A stretch of 64,000 nucleotides of DNA from Deltaproteobacteria bacterium (GCA_016703535.1 JADJBV010000001.1:3524001-3588000), one strand, 5' to 3'. Numbered from the stretch's first letter, positions 1 to 9,013 are shown. The notes: generated by a model from the sequence alone, not told the origin. A program made the numbers and translations.

Positions 1-108
1 GCCCTGAGCCCGCCGGTCGCCGACGCCATCCGCGGATCCGACGACGCCCGTTATGTGGTCCGCACCGCACTCAAGCCCTTGGTCTGGTTGATCCGAGCCT
101 TCGAGTGA
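1..108 (+). CDS. C-terminal fragment of a CFI-box-CTERM protein
   Basis: The reading frame is open from base 1 and stops with TGA at 106-108, so only the last 35 residues are in the window. The visible piece has a Ser-Pro-Pro followed by basic and hydrophobic residues and ends near PLVWLIRAFE. This resembles the tail of the CFI-box-CTERM domain common in Myxococcota, which normally starts with a CFIATAAYGS-type segment; that part lies outside the window. The stop overlaps the GTG start of the next gene (GTGA), so the two are probably translationally coupled. Function is unknown, and the family call rests on a short stretch. Confidence 0.5.
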   Translation, partial: ALSPPVADAIRGSDDARYVVRTALKPLVWLIRAFE

Positions 109-1112
109 AACTTCGATTCATCGTCTGCGCTTGCGTCCTGTCGGGCGCCGGCTCGGTCTACGCCGAAAACTCGGTGTCGATCGTCGGCAACTACTACAAG
201 GAGCGGAGCACCCGGGTGGTCTCGCCCGAGGTGACCATCAAAAAAGAGCTGCCCTTCGATGGCCAGGTCGAGGCGACCTATCTGGTCGACCAGATCACCT
301 CCGCCTCGGGCGCCTTTACCCCCGAAGCCGACGTGGCCTTTCAGGAATACCGCAACGAGATCCGCTTCGGCTTGAGCAAACGGTTCGGCGACCTCACGCC
401 GCGGGTTCGTTTCCGCTACAGCACCGAAAGTGACTACACCTCGTGGGGCTTGTCGGCGGAGGTGGCCGCCGAGTTCTTCGACAAGAACACCCGGCTGGTC
501 GGCCAGTTCACTTACCAACAAGACGACGTCGAGGCTCGTGGGCAGGGCAACTTCCAGGACGAGTTGACCACCACCTTGGTCGGCTTGAGGCTGGTGCAAG
601 TTGTCTTGCCGGAGCTCTTGATCAACCTCTGCGCCGAGACCCAGATCCTCTCCGGCTATACCGAAAACGCCTACCGAGTGGAGATGCACCCCCGGGATCG
701 CAACCGCTACGCGTTGGGGGGCGGCGCGGCCTATCGGATCCTGTCGACCCAGACCACCATCCGGGCCGACTACCGCTTCTACACCGACAGTTGGAAGTTG
801 CGGGCCCACAGCATCGGCCTGCAGTTCGACCAGCAGGTCCTCCCCTCGTTGGCGATCGTGCCGAAGGTCCGCTACCACGGACAAAACGGCGTCTACTTCA
901 CCGATCTGGTCGACGGCTTTCGCACCACCGATCCCAAGTTGTTCCCCTTCTCCAGCGGGTTCTTGGGGGTGGACCTGCTCTGGCGCCTCTGGTTCTTCGA
1001 CGGCTCTTTTTTGGATGGAGCGACCATCAAGCCCTCCTACGCCGTATACTTCTCTGGGACCCGCTACGGCACCGCCCACATCGCCCAACTGGGCGGATAT
1101 TGGCCTTTTTGA
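105..1112 (+). CDS. DUF3570-family outer-membrane beta-barrel protein
   Basis: A 335-residue protein with a GTG start that overlaps the preceding stop. Residues 1-20 form a Sec signal peptide ending in a VYA-E type cleavage site. The rest alternates polar and aromatic residues in strand-length segments (for example RVRFRYSTESDYTSWG) and ends in an aromatic C-terminus, PF, as in outer-membrane barrels. Length and the early DYTSWG-type segment fit DUF3570, whose members often sit beside small lipoproteins and flavin-transfer genes. The gene opens a run of coupled envelope genes, and its stop overlaps the ATG of the next gene. The barrel call is inferred from composition and family resemblance; substrate is unknown. 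Confidence 0.7.
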   Translation: MKLRFIVCACVLSGAGSVYAENSVSIVGNYYKERSTRVVSPEVTIKKELPFDGQVEATYLVDQITSASGAFTPEADVAFQEYRNEIRFGLSKRFGDLTPRVRFRYSTESDYTSWGLSAEVAAEFFDKNTRLVGQFTYQQDDVEARGQGNFQDELTTTLVGLRLVQVVLPELLINLCAETQILSGYTENAYRVEMHPRDRNRYALGGGAAYRILSTQTTIRADYRFYTDSWKLRAHSIGLQFDQQVLPSLAIVPKVRYHGQNGVYFTDLVDGFRTTDPKLFPFSSGFLGVDLLWRLWFFDGSFLDGATIKPSYAVYFSGTRYGTAHIAQLGGYWPF

Positions 1113-1825
1113 TGCACCTCCGCCGGCTCGCCAGCTGCGCCACCTTTGGGGTGGTTTTAGGGATGGGCGGAGCCTTGGCCCGGGCCGACGATCACCTGGA
1201 CTCACCTTCGGCGGTGAACCGGCCCGAAGCCGACCTCACCAGCCTCTACGCCTGGACCTCGGGGCCCAGCCTGGAGGCCAAGGTCAACCTGATCTTGGGC
1301 GTGCAGCACTCGGAGCTGAGCACCGACATCCAGTACGTCTTTCACGTGGCCAGCGGGCCCAGCTACGGCAACCTCACCGAGGAGGTGTTGATCATCTGCC
1401 AACTCGACGCCCGCCGCAGCGTCGAATGTTGGGTGGGTGACCAACTTTACCTGCGCGGTGACGCCACCAGCCCCGCCGGCCTGCTCAGCCCCGATGGGCG
1501 ACTGCGGATCTACGCCGGCCCCCGGGACGATCCCTTCTTCTTCAACCAAGCCGGCTACGAAGAGGTCCTCGCCCAGCTCCGACAAGATCTGACGACCGCA
1601 CCTCGGGACGCCGCCCTTTGCCCGACCTTACCTTCGGCGACCACCAACCAACTCCTGACCCGGTTGACCCAAGGCCCGCAGCAAGGTCCCCCCGTCAACC
1701 ACTACCGGAGGGACGTCAACGCCATGTTCGGCCAGGTCACCGCCTTGATCCTGCGAGTGGACAAATCCCTGCTGACCAAAGGAGGCGACGTCCTGGCGAT
1801 CTGGGCGTCGACCCACGCCCGATGA
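1112..1825 (+). CDS. DUF4331-like secreted protein, N-terminal half
   Basis: A 237-residue protein with a signal peptide (cleavage near ALARA, about residue 24). Directly after it comes DDHLDSPSAVNRPEADLTSL, which matches the start of DUF4331 proteins (SHxDSP followed by D-x-T-D-L-Y). Only the first part of that family is present, and the next gene carries what looks like the second part. Start and stop overlap neighbouring genes by 1 and 4 bases, as in a tightly coupled operon. The function of DUF4331 is not established; members are exported and often found with cytochrome or methanobactin-type genes. The family call is from motif recognition. Confidence 0.65.
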   Translation: MHLRRLASCATFGVVLGMGGALARADDHLDSPSAVNRPEADLTSLYAWTSGPSLEAKVNLILGVQHSELSTDIQYVFHVASGPSYGNLTEEVLIICQLDARRSVECWVGDQLYLRGDATSPAGLLSPDGRLRIYAGPRDDPFFFNQAGYEEVLAQLRQDLTTAPRDAALCPTLPSATTNQLLTRLTQGPQQGPPVNHYRRDVNAMFGQVTALILRVDKSLLTKGGDVLAIWASTHAR

Positions 1826-2514
1826 AGTGGGTCCTCGCCACTTGGGGGCTGTGCCTTTTGGCCTGCGGCGCCGACGAAGATCCCTTCGGCGGGCGGCCCG
1901 ACAGCGGTCTGCCCCCCAACGACAGCGGTGTGTTCGTGGACGCTGGGATCAGCGGCGACGCGGGCTTGTCCGACTCGGGAGCCCCGCCCTCCCCGCCCCC
2001 TCCGCCCCTGGGCGCCCAGCTGGATCGGGTGGGCCGGCCCGCGATCAGCCGGCTGTTGGTGGCCACCTTCGAAGAAGAGGCGGTCCGTGGCCCCGCCAAA
2101 GACGCCTACAACCAGACCGAACCCGGGGGTTGGCCCATCGCCAAGATCCCCTTGGCCGAAAGCCTGGCGGTCTTCGACGCCGTGGACGGGCGTTGTGGCA
2201 ACCAACTGCTGGCCGATCCCATCGAGATCCCCGAGCGGTACTTCGCCTTGGCCGACCTCTTGGCCGACGATCGCCTCTACTTGAACGCAGCCTCTCAGGA
2301 CTGCCGTCAGTTCCTGGCGGTGGAGTTGGCCGCCACCGGCACCGAGCCGATCTTCCTTTTGGACTGCGGGGGCCGGGCCCCGAGCTACGACGTGATGGAC
2401 GGGCTCTATTCGATCTTCGCGATCGGCTCCTGGACCGGCGTCGGTGATGGCCTGGCCGCCGACGAAGCGCCGATCACCTCGGTGTTCCCGTTCCTGGCGC
2501 CTCCGGATCCCTGA
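1822..2514 (+). CDS. Lipoprotein resembling the C-terminal half of DUF4331
   Basis: A 230-residue protein with ATG overlapping the preceding TGA (ATGA). The N-terminus is a lipoprotein signal with lipobox LLAC at about residue 14. An Asp/Ser/Gly/Pro-rich linker runs to about residue 63. The folded part begins DRVGRPAISRLLV and ends with a segment like DEAPITSVFPFLAPP. Both resemble the second half of DUF4331 proteins (D-R-x-G-R-P-A and a terminal FPYLG-type motif). With the gene before it, this looks like a two-gene version of a normally single protein, here membrane-anchored. The split could also be an old duplication with partial loss. Confidence 0.6.
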   Translation: MKWVLATWGLCLLACGADEDPFGGRPDSGLPPNDSGVFVDAGISGDAGLSDSGAPPSPPPPPLGAQLDRVGRPAISRLLVATFEEEAVRGPAKDAYNQTEPGGWPIAKIPLAESLAVFDAVDGRCGNQLLADPIEIPERYFALADLLADDRLYLNAASQDCRQFLAVELAATGTEPIFLLDCGGRAPSYDVMDGLYSIFAIGSWTGVGDGLAADEAPITSVFPFLAPPDP

Positions 2515-2515
2515 G

Positions 2516-3883
2516 TTGTTCCGCGTTGCCTTCACCCTCGCCCTGTTGGTGGTGAGTGTCTTTATCTTGGGACCGCGGGCCACCTACGCCCAAACGATCA
2601 CCAGCAGCACCAGCAGCACCACTTCGCGGCCTTCTTCGGAGCCCAGCCCACTCCCCTTGCCGCGTTTGGCCTGGTCCGAGGATTGGCGCCGGGTCGGCCC
2701 GATGGGCTACGGGGCGGCGGCGGGGCTCCTGTTGGCCGCCGGCGCCACCACCCTGCTTGCACCCCACCCCCCCGGCGGCTGGAAGGGCAGCACCCCGATC
2801 GATGATTGGCTGTTCGACCGGGTCCGCTTCGACTCCCGGCAGACCCAAGACGACGTGTCGGCAATATCCGACGTATTCGCCAACCTGCTGATGCTCTTCC
2901 CGATGATCGACGTCGGCGTGAGCGCAGGCCTCTTGGGAGATGACTCGGATCTGCTCCTTCAGTTGTGGTCGATCGATCTCGAGGCCGCCGCCTTGGCCGG
3001 GTCCCTGTTGGTGCTCAGCAAACGGTTGGTCAGCCGAGTGCGGCCCGGGATCCCGGTGTGTGAAGGTACCCTCGACGACTACCGCTGCCGCTCCGACGCC
3101 AGCCGCCGCAGCTTCGCCAGCGGCCACGCCACCGCGGCCTTCACCGGCGCCGCCTTGACCTGCCTCCACCACTCGATGGTGCCGCTCTACGGGGGCCACG
3201 CCGACGCTTGGATCTGCGGCGGCATGATGGGCCTGGCCTTGACCACCAGCCTGCTCCGGGTCGCCAGCGATCAACACTACGCCACTGACATCTTGGGCGG
3301 CGCCGCCATCGGCCTGCTCTCGGGCTTTTTGGTGCCTTATCTGCTCCACTTCGCGCCCCCCGAACCGTCGGCGCTCTTGCCCAGCGGCCACCTCCAGGTG
3401 TTGTTGGGCGGCGGGCTTTGGACCGCCGGCGACGCAGGGGTGGTGGTCGGCGCCGGTGAATTGGGCCTCGAGCTCGGTTATTCGATCTCGGACTATGACT
3501 TGGCCTTGGCGGTGGACGGTCGGCTGTTGCGAAGGGACGATCAGCACGAAATGCAAGCTGTCTTGCCACGCCTGATCTTCGGTCGCGGGCCCTTACGCCT
3601 CGGCCTCGCCGCCGACTTTCGCCGGCAAAGTGTGGGGGACGATCGCTTCGACACCTTCAGCGCCGGGCCTTGGGTCAGCGTCGGCGCCGATGGCCTGGTC
3701 GCCAGCTTGGGCTGGATGCCGGCCTTCGATGGCCGCCCCGAGACCGGCCTGGCCCGGCTCGAGTTTTTGCCCTGGCCTTGGTTGTTGGTCCGGGCCGAGG
3801 CCGCCGCCAGCCACGTGGAGATCGGCGGCGCCCGCACCGTCGGCACCTTCCTCTTGGGCGCTGGCGGAAGGATGGGCTTTTGA
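2516..3883 (+). CDS. PAP2-family phosphatase with added C-terminal domain
   Basis: The start is probably TTG at 2516, one base after the preceding stop, because it puts a clean signal peptide (FTLALLVVSVFILG) at the N-terminus; the 455-residue product then begins MFRVAF. The central part carries the three phosphatase motifs in order: KRLVSRVRP, SRRSFASGHA and RVASDQHYATD. Several hydrophobic segments surround them, as in type 2 phosphatidic acid phosphatases acting on lipid phosphates at the outer face of the membrane. After about residue 290 a strand-rich segment follows that is not part of PAP2 and ends GAGGRMGF, like a small outer-membrane domain. That C-terminal addition is unusual. Confidence 0.8.
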   Translation: MFRVAFTLALLVVSVFILGPRATYAQTITSSTSSTTSRPSSEPSPLPLPRLAWSEDWRRVGPMGYGAAAGLLLAAGATTLLAPHPPGGWKGSTPIDDWLFDRVRFDSRQTQDDVSAISDVFANLLMLFPMIDVGVSAGLLGDDSDLLLQLWSIDLEAAALAGSLLVLSKRLVSRVRPGIPVCEGTLDDYRCRSDASRRSFASGHATAAFTGAALTCLHHSMVPLYGGHADAWICGGMMGLALTTSLLRVASDQHYATDILGGAAIGLLSGFLVPYLLHFAPPEPSALLPSGHLQVLLGGGLWTAGDAGVVVGAGELGLELGYSISDYDLALAVDGRLLRRDDQHEMQAVLPRLIFGRGPLRLGLAADFRRQSVGDDRFDTFSAGPWVSVGADGLVASLGWMPAFDGRPETGLARLEFLPWPWLLVRAEAAASHVEIGGARTVGTFLLGAGGRMGF

Positions 3884-6132
3884 TCCCCTGGGCCCTGCTC
3901 CTGTTGGCCGCGGGACCGACCGAAGCGCCTTGGCTGGAGCGGCTGCCCCACGGCCAAAACCTGGGCCCGATCCTCGAGCAGGTGGTGATGGAGCTCAGCT
4001 TGGGCGTGGAGGAGAGCGGCGCCTTTTCGGCCCCCGACGCGCCGCGGCCCTCGTTTTTGGGGGACTCTTGGCAGTGGTCGAGTTGGTACTTCGACGGCCA
4101 CGACATCAGCGATCCCTTGGACTCGGGTCAGGCGGCCTTCACCGTGCCGTTCCCGCTCCTTTCGGGGATCCAAGTGGGCCTCGACTCGGATCCTCGGGTG
4201 ACGCGAGGCACCGGCCTGTACCTGAGCAGCAAGGCCCTGCTCCCTCGGGGCGTCGGCGTCTTTGGCGGCACTGGTCGGGTTGGTGATCTGGTGCCCGGCG
4301 CCTTGGGCCTGACCCGGGCCTTCTCCACCACCCACCCCCGGGATCGACTCCGGGCCCCGCCCGACGAACGCCGGGGTCCCTTGGGCCGCCTCGGGCTCTA
4401 CGCTTTTGATCGGGCGCTGTTGCCGAGCGGCGAGTGGAGCTACGGCCTGGAGGCCCAGCTGGGCCAACGCCAGTTCTTGACCTTCGCCCCGGGGGACGGC
4501 GCCTTCACCGGGACCTTCGAGGAGCCTTGGGCCCGGGTGACCGGCTTTTTTCGCCTGATCCCGAAGAGCCAGGCCTTCGTCGCCACCGTGTTGGCCGAGG
4601 CTAAGGTCCGGGACCACTGGGGCGCCGAGTCCGGCTTTCAACCCGAGGAGACCCAAGGGGAACGACGGCTGACGCTGCACGCTTCGGTGGAGGGCGGCGA
4701 CACTCAGCTCAGCTTCACCTTGACCCAACAACACACCGAAGCGACCCCCGGCTTCACCCGGGAGCTCCTCGATCCCGACGGCCAGGTCCTGTTCCCCTTC
4801 GTGCCCTCGGGTGATCGGGTGGGCCTCAACTTCGACGTCGCCCAAGGGTTGGGGCTCGGATATTTGCTCCTCAACCACCGGGCCGAGGCCCGTTCGCCCA
4901 GCTACCCCGTACAAGATCACCCGATCACCTACGGCGGGGCACCGTACGGCCTGTGGCGAATGGAGGCCGAAACCAGTGCCCAGCTGGTCGGCAACCACCG
5001 GCTGGGGATCCGGGACTCACTCCAAAGCGGAGACTTCGCGTATCGCTGGGATCTCTTCGGCACATTGGCCTACGGGATCCACGAGTCGGGCGGCAACGAC
5101 CTCTTCTTCGTCGACGTCGGCGGCAGCTTCGAGGTGCGGTGGTTGGGCCTCCTCGGCTTCGTCCCCTTCGTCGAGTTGGCCAAAACGCCGACGCCCCTCT
5201 CCCCCGAGCTGGTCCACACCCTGGATCGGAGCGCGCTCCGGGCGACCTTCGGCCTCGGCGACTCGCGCCGGATCTATGAAACCCGGGGCGGCGCCTTCAT
5301 CGACGTCGATCCCGATCTGTTGCCCACCAACATCTACTCGGCGGTGTTGGGCCTGGAGTTGCCCAACTTGGGTCCCTTTCAGCTGACCGCCCGGGGCCGC
5401 CTCAAGTCCTACGAAAATCCACTTCGCCTGAGCTACCAAGGCCAGGCCACCGAAACCGTGGACGGGGTGGCCTTCTTGTTGCCCGGAGAAAAACGTTACC
5501 TGCTCAACAACCGAAGCGCCGATCGCCCGATCTACTTCGCCCTGGAGATGTTGCTCTCCGCCCAGGAGCCCGAGGAGTACCTCTTCCAGATCGGATTTTT
5601 GGCCTACACCGCCGCCGGGATCACGCCCTTCGGCAACGGCGCCTTGGCCAACGACCTGGGCCTCATCGATCCCTCCAGCGCCAGCCCCAACGCCGATCGT
5701 TTGGGCCTGGCCAACGTCGACGGCGATCGGGCCTTCGTGACCAAGGTGGCCTTCACCTATCGGATCTGGGAGCAACTTTGGGCCAGCGCCACCTTGCGCC
5801 ACAAGGACGGCCAACCCTTCGCGTTTTTTACGGCGAACGAACGGGACGGCCAGGTGGCCTTCACCTACCACTCGAACCGAGGTTCACCCCTCAAGTACGA
5901 ACGTCCCCTGGCCGGCCCCCGAGAGGACTTTCAGATCAACGTCGACCTCGCCGTCTCCTACAAGCTGCGGCTCGGGGACTGGGGCGGCGCCTTCAACCTC
6001 AGCGCCTTCAACCTGCTCGATCTGGGGAACACGCTCCAAGAGGTCTCGGGGGACCTCGGCAAAAACGGCCGCGTCGCCCTGGAGGCCCAACTCCCTCGGA
6101 CCTTCTACTTCGGCTTCGAGCTCACGCCCTGA
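3880..6132 (+). CDS. TonB-dependent-receptor-like outer-membrane protein
   Basis: A 750-residue protein. TTG at 3880 overlaps the preceding TGA (TTGA) and gives a short hydrophobic leader. Early residues (LPHGQNLGPILEQVV, then WYFDGHDISDPLDSGQ) resemble the plug of TonB-dependent receptors, in which a D-G-x-x-x-D-P element is common. The rest is strand-rich with regular aromatic residues and ends RTFYFGFELTP, a typical barrel terminus. No obvious TonB box was found, so it may work without TonB or the box may have diverged. It is the last gene of the coupled operon that starts before base 1. Substrate is unknown. Confidence 0.6.
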   Translation: MIPWALLLLAAGPTEAPWLERLPHGQNLGPILEQVVMELSLGVEESGAFSAPDAPRPSFLGDSWQWSSWYFDGHDISDPLDSGQAAFTVPFPLLSGIQVGLDSDPRVTRGTGLYLSSKALLPRGVGVFGGTGRVGDLVPGALGLTRAFSTTHPRDRLRAPPDERRGPLGRLGLYAFDRALLPSGEWSYGLEAQLGQRQFLTFAPGDGAFTGTFEEPWARVTGFFRLIPKSQAFVATVLAEAKVRDHWGAESGFQPEETQGERRLTLHASVEGGDTQLSFTLTQQHTEATPGFTRELLDPDGQVLFPFVPSGDRVGLNFDVAQGLGLGYLLLNHRAEARSPSYPVQDHPITYGGAPYGLWRMEAETSAQLVGNHRLGIRDSLQSGDFAYRWDLFGTLAYGIHESGGNDLFFVDVGGSFEVRWLGLLGFVPFVELAKTPTPLSPELVHTLDRSALRATFGLGDSRRIYETRGGAFIDVDPDLLPTNIYSAVLGLELPNLGPFQLTARGRLKSYENPLRLSYQGQATETVDGVAFLLPGEKRYLLNNRSADRPIYFALEMLLSAQEPEEYLFQIGFLAYTAAGITPFGNGALANDLGLIDPSSASPNADRLGLANVDGDRAFVTKVAFTYRIWEQLWASATLRHKDGQPFAFFTANERDGQVAFTYHSNRGSPLKYERPLAGPREDFQINVDLAVSYKLRLGDWGGAFNLSAFNLLDLGNTLQEVSGDLGKNGRVALEAQLPRTFYFGFELTP

Positions 6133-6190
6133 CAGCGATCTGGCTTCGCTGACGGTGCGGTCCTTGTCCGAGTGGGCACATCGACTCGTT

Positions 6191-6805
6191 TCAGGAGCCG
6201 CGAACGGGCGGGGATGTCGAAGGCGCGTTATCACCGGACGCGAGTCGGAACGCCGCTCGAAGGCCTGCCTCGAGGATCAAATCGGACTCCACCTTGTCTG
6301 GTGTCGCGCGGGCGAGTTGCAGCGTCCCCACGAGCAGCCCAAAAAACGCCGCCGCGTCCGCGCGACTCACTTTTTCGCCCCCTCTCCGGGACGACAGGCA
6401 CTCGGCAACGAGATCGAGGCTCGGTGCGGCCTGAGTCGCGAACGTGAGCCGAGTGGCGCGGGGGTGGCGCGCGACCTCCGACGCAAGGGCGGCGATCGGG
6501 CAGCCTGTCCCCGGAGCATCGCGATGTTCAGGGCTCAAGTATGCGCGCACGGCCATCTCGAAGTCGCCCACGCGGAGCGCCTCACCAAGCTCCGCGTGTC
6601 GGACCTTCAGCGCCCGAAGGAGGGTCTCGCGAACCAGGGCCTCCTTCGACTTGAAGTGGGTGTAGAAGGTCCCAACGGTCAGGTCCGCCTCGGTCATGAT
6701 CTTCGCGAGGCCCACGGCGGCGATGCCGTCCTCCCGAAAAAGCCGCGACGCGGCGTTCACGATCCTGTTGCGCGCCGCTTCGTTGTGTCCTGGGGCGTAT
6801 CGCAT
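6191..6805 (-). CDS. TetR/AcrR-family transcriptional regulator
   Basis: A 204-residue regulator. ATG at 6805 is chosen because GGAG lies five bases upstream and the helix-turn-helix follows at the expected distance. The N-terminal domain has ARNRIVNAASRLFREDGIAA and LTVGTFYTHFKSKEALV, the classic TetR DNA-binding helices. The C-terminal ligand domain resembles regulators placed beside quinone or aldehyde reductases. It is divergent from the oxidoreductase pair at 7039-8941, with two palindromes in between that are likely its operators. Leu is mostly CTC/CTG, unlike the TTG-rich neighbours, which suggests transfer of this three-gene unit. Confidence 0.9.
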   Translation of the reverse strand: MRYAPGHNEAARNRIVNAASRLFREDGIAAVGLAKIMTEADLTVGTFYTHFKSKEALVRETLLRALKVRHAELGEALRVGDFEMAVRAYLSPEHRDAPGTGCPIAALASEVARHPRATRLTFATQAAPSLDLVAECLSSRRGGEKVSRADAAAFFGLLVGTLQLARATPDKVESDLILEAGLRAAFRLASGDNAPSTSPPVRGS

Positions 6806-6857
6806 CGGTACTCCGTTCTCGACTAGGCGCGTCCCCACCAACCGCGCGTCGCCATTG

Positions 6858-6875
6858 CCATTATTGTCATACTGC
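6858..6875. promoter_or_regulatory. Imperfect operator palindrome near the tetR start
   Basis: CCATTAT-N4-ATACTGC, where 5 of 7 arm positions pair. It shares the half-site GCAGTATGAC (read on the minus strand) with the perfect site at 6965-6982. It lies 53 bases upstream of the regulator start, suggesting autorepression. Confidence 0.5.
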
Positions 6876-6964
6876 AAACATCGACAAGACCCCGCGGGTT
6901 ATCCTTCTGTTTTGCCGGCAGCGCGAACGGAAATAACGGCTTGTGCCCTTGTGTTCTCTCGATA

Positions 6965-6982
6965 GCAGTATGACTATACTGC
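6965..6982. promoter_or_regulatory. Perfect operator palindrome before the quinone reductase gene
   Basis: GCAGTAT-GACT-ATACTGC is a perfect 7-base inverted repeat with a 4-base spacer, 57 bases upstream of the oxidoreductase ATG. The related site at 6858 begins exactly 107 bases earlier, close to ten helical turns. Size and position fit a TetR-family operator controlling both divergent promoters. Confidence 0.6.
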
Positions 6983-7038
6983 AATTGGAGAGAGGGCGGT
7001 ACCACGAGCCTTCGCTCAACCTACGCTGGAGAAGACTC

Positions 7039-8040
7039 ATGAAAGCCCTCGTCCTCAAGCGCTACGGCGGACCGGACCAGCTCGCGTTCGCGGACCTCCC
7101 TCGGCCCGTGCCCAAAGCGGGTGAGGTCCTCGTGCAGGTTCACGCCGTCGGCCTGAATCCTATCGACAACATGATCCCGAAAGGCACGTTCAAGGCCGTC
7201 CTCAAGTTCAAGTTGCCTGCGACGATGGGCAGCGATCTCGCTGGCGTTGTGGTGGAGGTTGGCGCTGGCGTAACTCGCTTCAAGCCGGGCGACGAAGTCT
7301 TCGCCAGCGTCTTCGACCTAGGGACGGGGACTCTCGCGGAGTTTGCCGTCGTGCCAGAAAGCGCCGCCGCGTTCAAACCGTCGAACGTGGACTTCGTCCC
7401 CGCGGCTTCGATTCCGATGGTCGGCCTGACGAGCTGGCAGGCGTTTACAGAACGCACCAAAATTCGGCCCGGCCAGAAGGTGTTCATCCCGGCGGGTTCC
7501 GGCGGCATCGGCACGTTCGCGATCCAACTCGCGAAGCACCTCGGTGCCACCGTGGGAACCACGACGAGCACCGGGAACGTCGATCTGGTCAAGAGCCTCG
7601 GGGCGAGTGAAGTCGTCGACTATAAGAAGCAGGACTTTCAGGACGTGCTCCAGGGCTACGACGTCGTGCTCGGCACGCTCCGTGGCGACGAAGTCAAGAA
7701 GGCCCTCAGCATCCTGAAGCCCAACGGCATCGTCGTCTCACTCACTGGGCCACTGGACGCTGAGTTCGGGCGCGCGCGCGGCATGGGCGGTCTTTTCGTG
7801 TTCCTCTTCCGCCTCATGAGCTTCTGGATTGTCCGGCAAGCGCGGAAGCTCCAAGTCCACTACTCGTTCCACTTCGTACACCCGAGCGGCAGCCAATTGT
7901 CCGAGATAGGCGAACTTCTTGCCTCGGGGACGATCAGGCCTGTCGTCGACCGAGTCTTCCCCTTCGAACGGGTGAAGGAGGCGCTCGAGTACCTCGAGGC
8001 GGGCCGGGCCAAGGGCAAGGTCGTGGTTCAGATTCGTTAG
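7039..8040 (+). CDS. Zinc-free MDR-family NADP-dependent quinone/alkene reductase
   Basis: A 333-residue medium-chain dehydrogenase/reductase. ATG at 7039 is preceded by GGAGAAG. The catalytic GroES-like domain starts MKALVLKRYGG and contains VHAVGLNPID and GSDLAGVV. The nucleotide-binding fold has GSGGIGTFAIQLAKHLGATV (residues about 153-172). The cysteine and histidine zinc ligands of alcohol dehydrogenases are missing, which places it in the quinone oxidoreductase branch. These enzymes reduce quinones or activated alkenes with NADPH in the cytoplasm. It is the first gene of a two-gene unit with the SDR at 8063 and is probably repressed by the divergent TetR protein. Codon use differs from the flanking host genes. 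Confidence 0.9.
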   Translation: MKALVLKRYGGPDQLAFADLPRPVPKAGEVLVQVHAVGLNPIDNMIPKGTFKAVLKFKLPATMGSDLAGVVVEVGAGVTRFKPGDEVFASVFDLGTGTLAEFAVVPESAAAFKPSNVDFVPAASIPMVGLTSWQAFTERTKIRPGQKVFIPAGSGGIGTFAIQLAKHLGATVGTTTSTGNVDLVKSLGASEVVDYKKQDFQDVLQGYDVVLGTLRGDEVKKALSILKPNGIVVSLTGPLDAEFGRARGMGGLFVFLFRLMSFWIVRQARKLQVHYSFHFVHPSGSQLSEIGELLASGTIRPVVDRVFPFERVKEALEYLEAGRAKGKVVVQIR

Positions 8041-8062
8041 GCATAAAGAAGGAGAGCAGAGA

Positions 8063-8941
8063 ATGAGCACAAGAAGCGAACAAACGAATCGGTCGGCGAA
8101 GCAGGTCGCGATCGTCACAGGCGCATCGTCGGGCATCGGCGAGGCGACCGCGGAACGGCTCGCGAAGGCGGGCTACCAGGTCTACGGAACCAGCCGGCGG
8201 GGCAAGCAAACAAGCGCGCGCCCGTTCCAAATGTTGAGTCTTGACGTCACGAGCGACAAATCCATTGAGGCCGCGGTCCAAGAAGTGCTCCGGGTGGACG
8301 GACGCATCGACCTACTCGTCAACAACGCTGGTTTCAGCATCGCTCCCGCCGCTGCGGAAGAGAGCTCAATGGACCAAACCCGGGCGATCTTCGAGACCAA
8401 CTTCTTTGGGCTCGTGCAAATGACCCGGGCCGTCCTGCCTCAGATGCGAAGGCAGGGCAGCGGTCGCATCATCAACATCGGCTCGGTGCTCGGCCTTTTG
8501 CCGGCGCCGTATATGGCGCTCTACAGCGCGACGAAACACGCCGTCGAAGGCTACTCCGAGTCCCTCGACCACGAGCTACGAACGAGCGGGATCCGCGTCC
8601 TGGTGGTCGAGCCCGCGTACACCAAGACGCAGTTTGAGGCCAACACGCTGGAGGCCGACCGGCAACTCGATGAACACCGCGAGGTCCGCGCAGCCCTTCG
8701 TAAAGTGATGACCGAGGCCGTAGCCACCGGCGATGCGCCAATCGTCGTGGCTGAGGTCGTGCTGAAGGCTGCGCTCGCGGACTCTCCAAAGCTGCGCTAC
8801 ACGGCCGGCCCCCTCGCGGCCCGCCTTGCGATGCTCCGCCGGTTCGCCCCCGCGGGTATGGTCGACGGCGGCGTTCGTAAGAGCCTGAAGCTCGATGCCT
8901 TGCCGCCGTCAGCATCCCCTACCCCACTCTTTGCCAAGTAG
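8063..8941 (+). CDS. Short-chain dehydrogenase/reductase (SDR)
   Basis: A 292-residue classical SDR, 22 bases after the quinone reductase, with a good ribosome site (AAGGAGAG). It has the cofactor motif TGASSGIG near residue 20, LLVNNAG, the catalytic Ser in GSVLG and the YSATK active-site motif. The C-terminal extension is longer than in minimal SDRs, as in the branch using hydrophobic alcohols or ketones. With the upstream reductase and TetR regulator it forms an inducible detoxification-type cassette. The substrate cannot be read from sequence. Confidence 0.9.
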   Translation: MSTRSEQTNRSAKQVAIVTGASSGIGEATAERLAKAGYQVYGTSRRGKQTSARPFQMLSLDVTSDKSIEAAVQEVLRVDGRIDLLVNNAGFSIAPAAAEESSMDQTRAIFETNFFGLVQMTRAVLPQMRRQGSGRIINIGSVLGLLPAPYMALYSATKHAVEGYSESLDHELRTSGIRVLVVEPAYTKTQFEANTLEADRQLDEHREVRAALRKVMTEAVATGDAPIVVAEVVLKAALADSPKLRYTAGPLAARLAMLRRFAPAGMVDGGVRKSLKLDALPPSASPTPLFAK

Positions 8942-8981
8942 TCGGGCCAACCCGGGCGGCCAGATCCCCAAGATGGCGTTG

Positions 8982-9013
8982 CCCCCCGGAGGGCAGCCCC
9001 ATGTGCCGGGGGG
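8982..9013 (+). terminator. GC-rich hairpin after the SDR gene
   Basis: CCCCCCGG (8982-8989) pairs perfectly with CCGGGGGG (9006-9013) across a 16-base loop, 41 bases after the SDR stop. There is no T-run, so a terminator role is only a suggestion. Confidence 0.3.
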
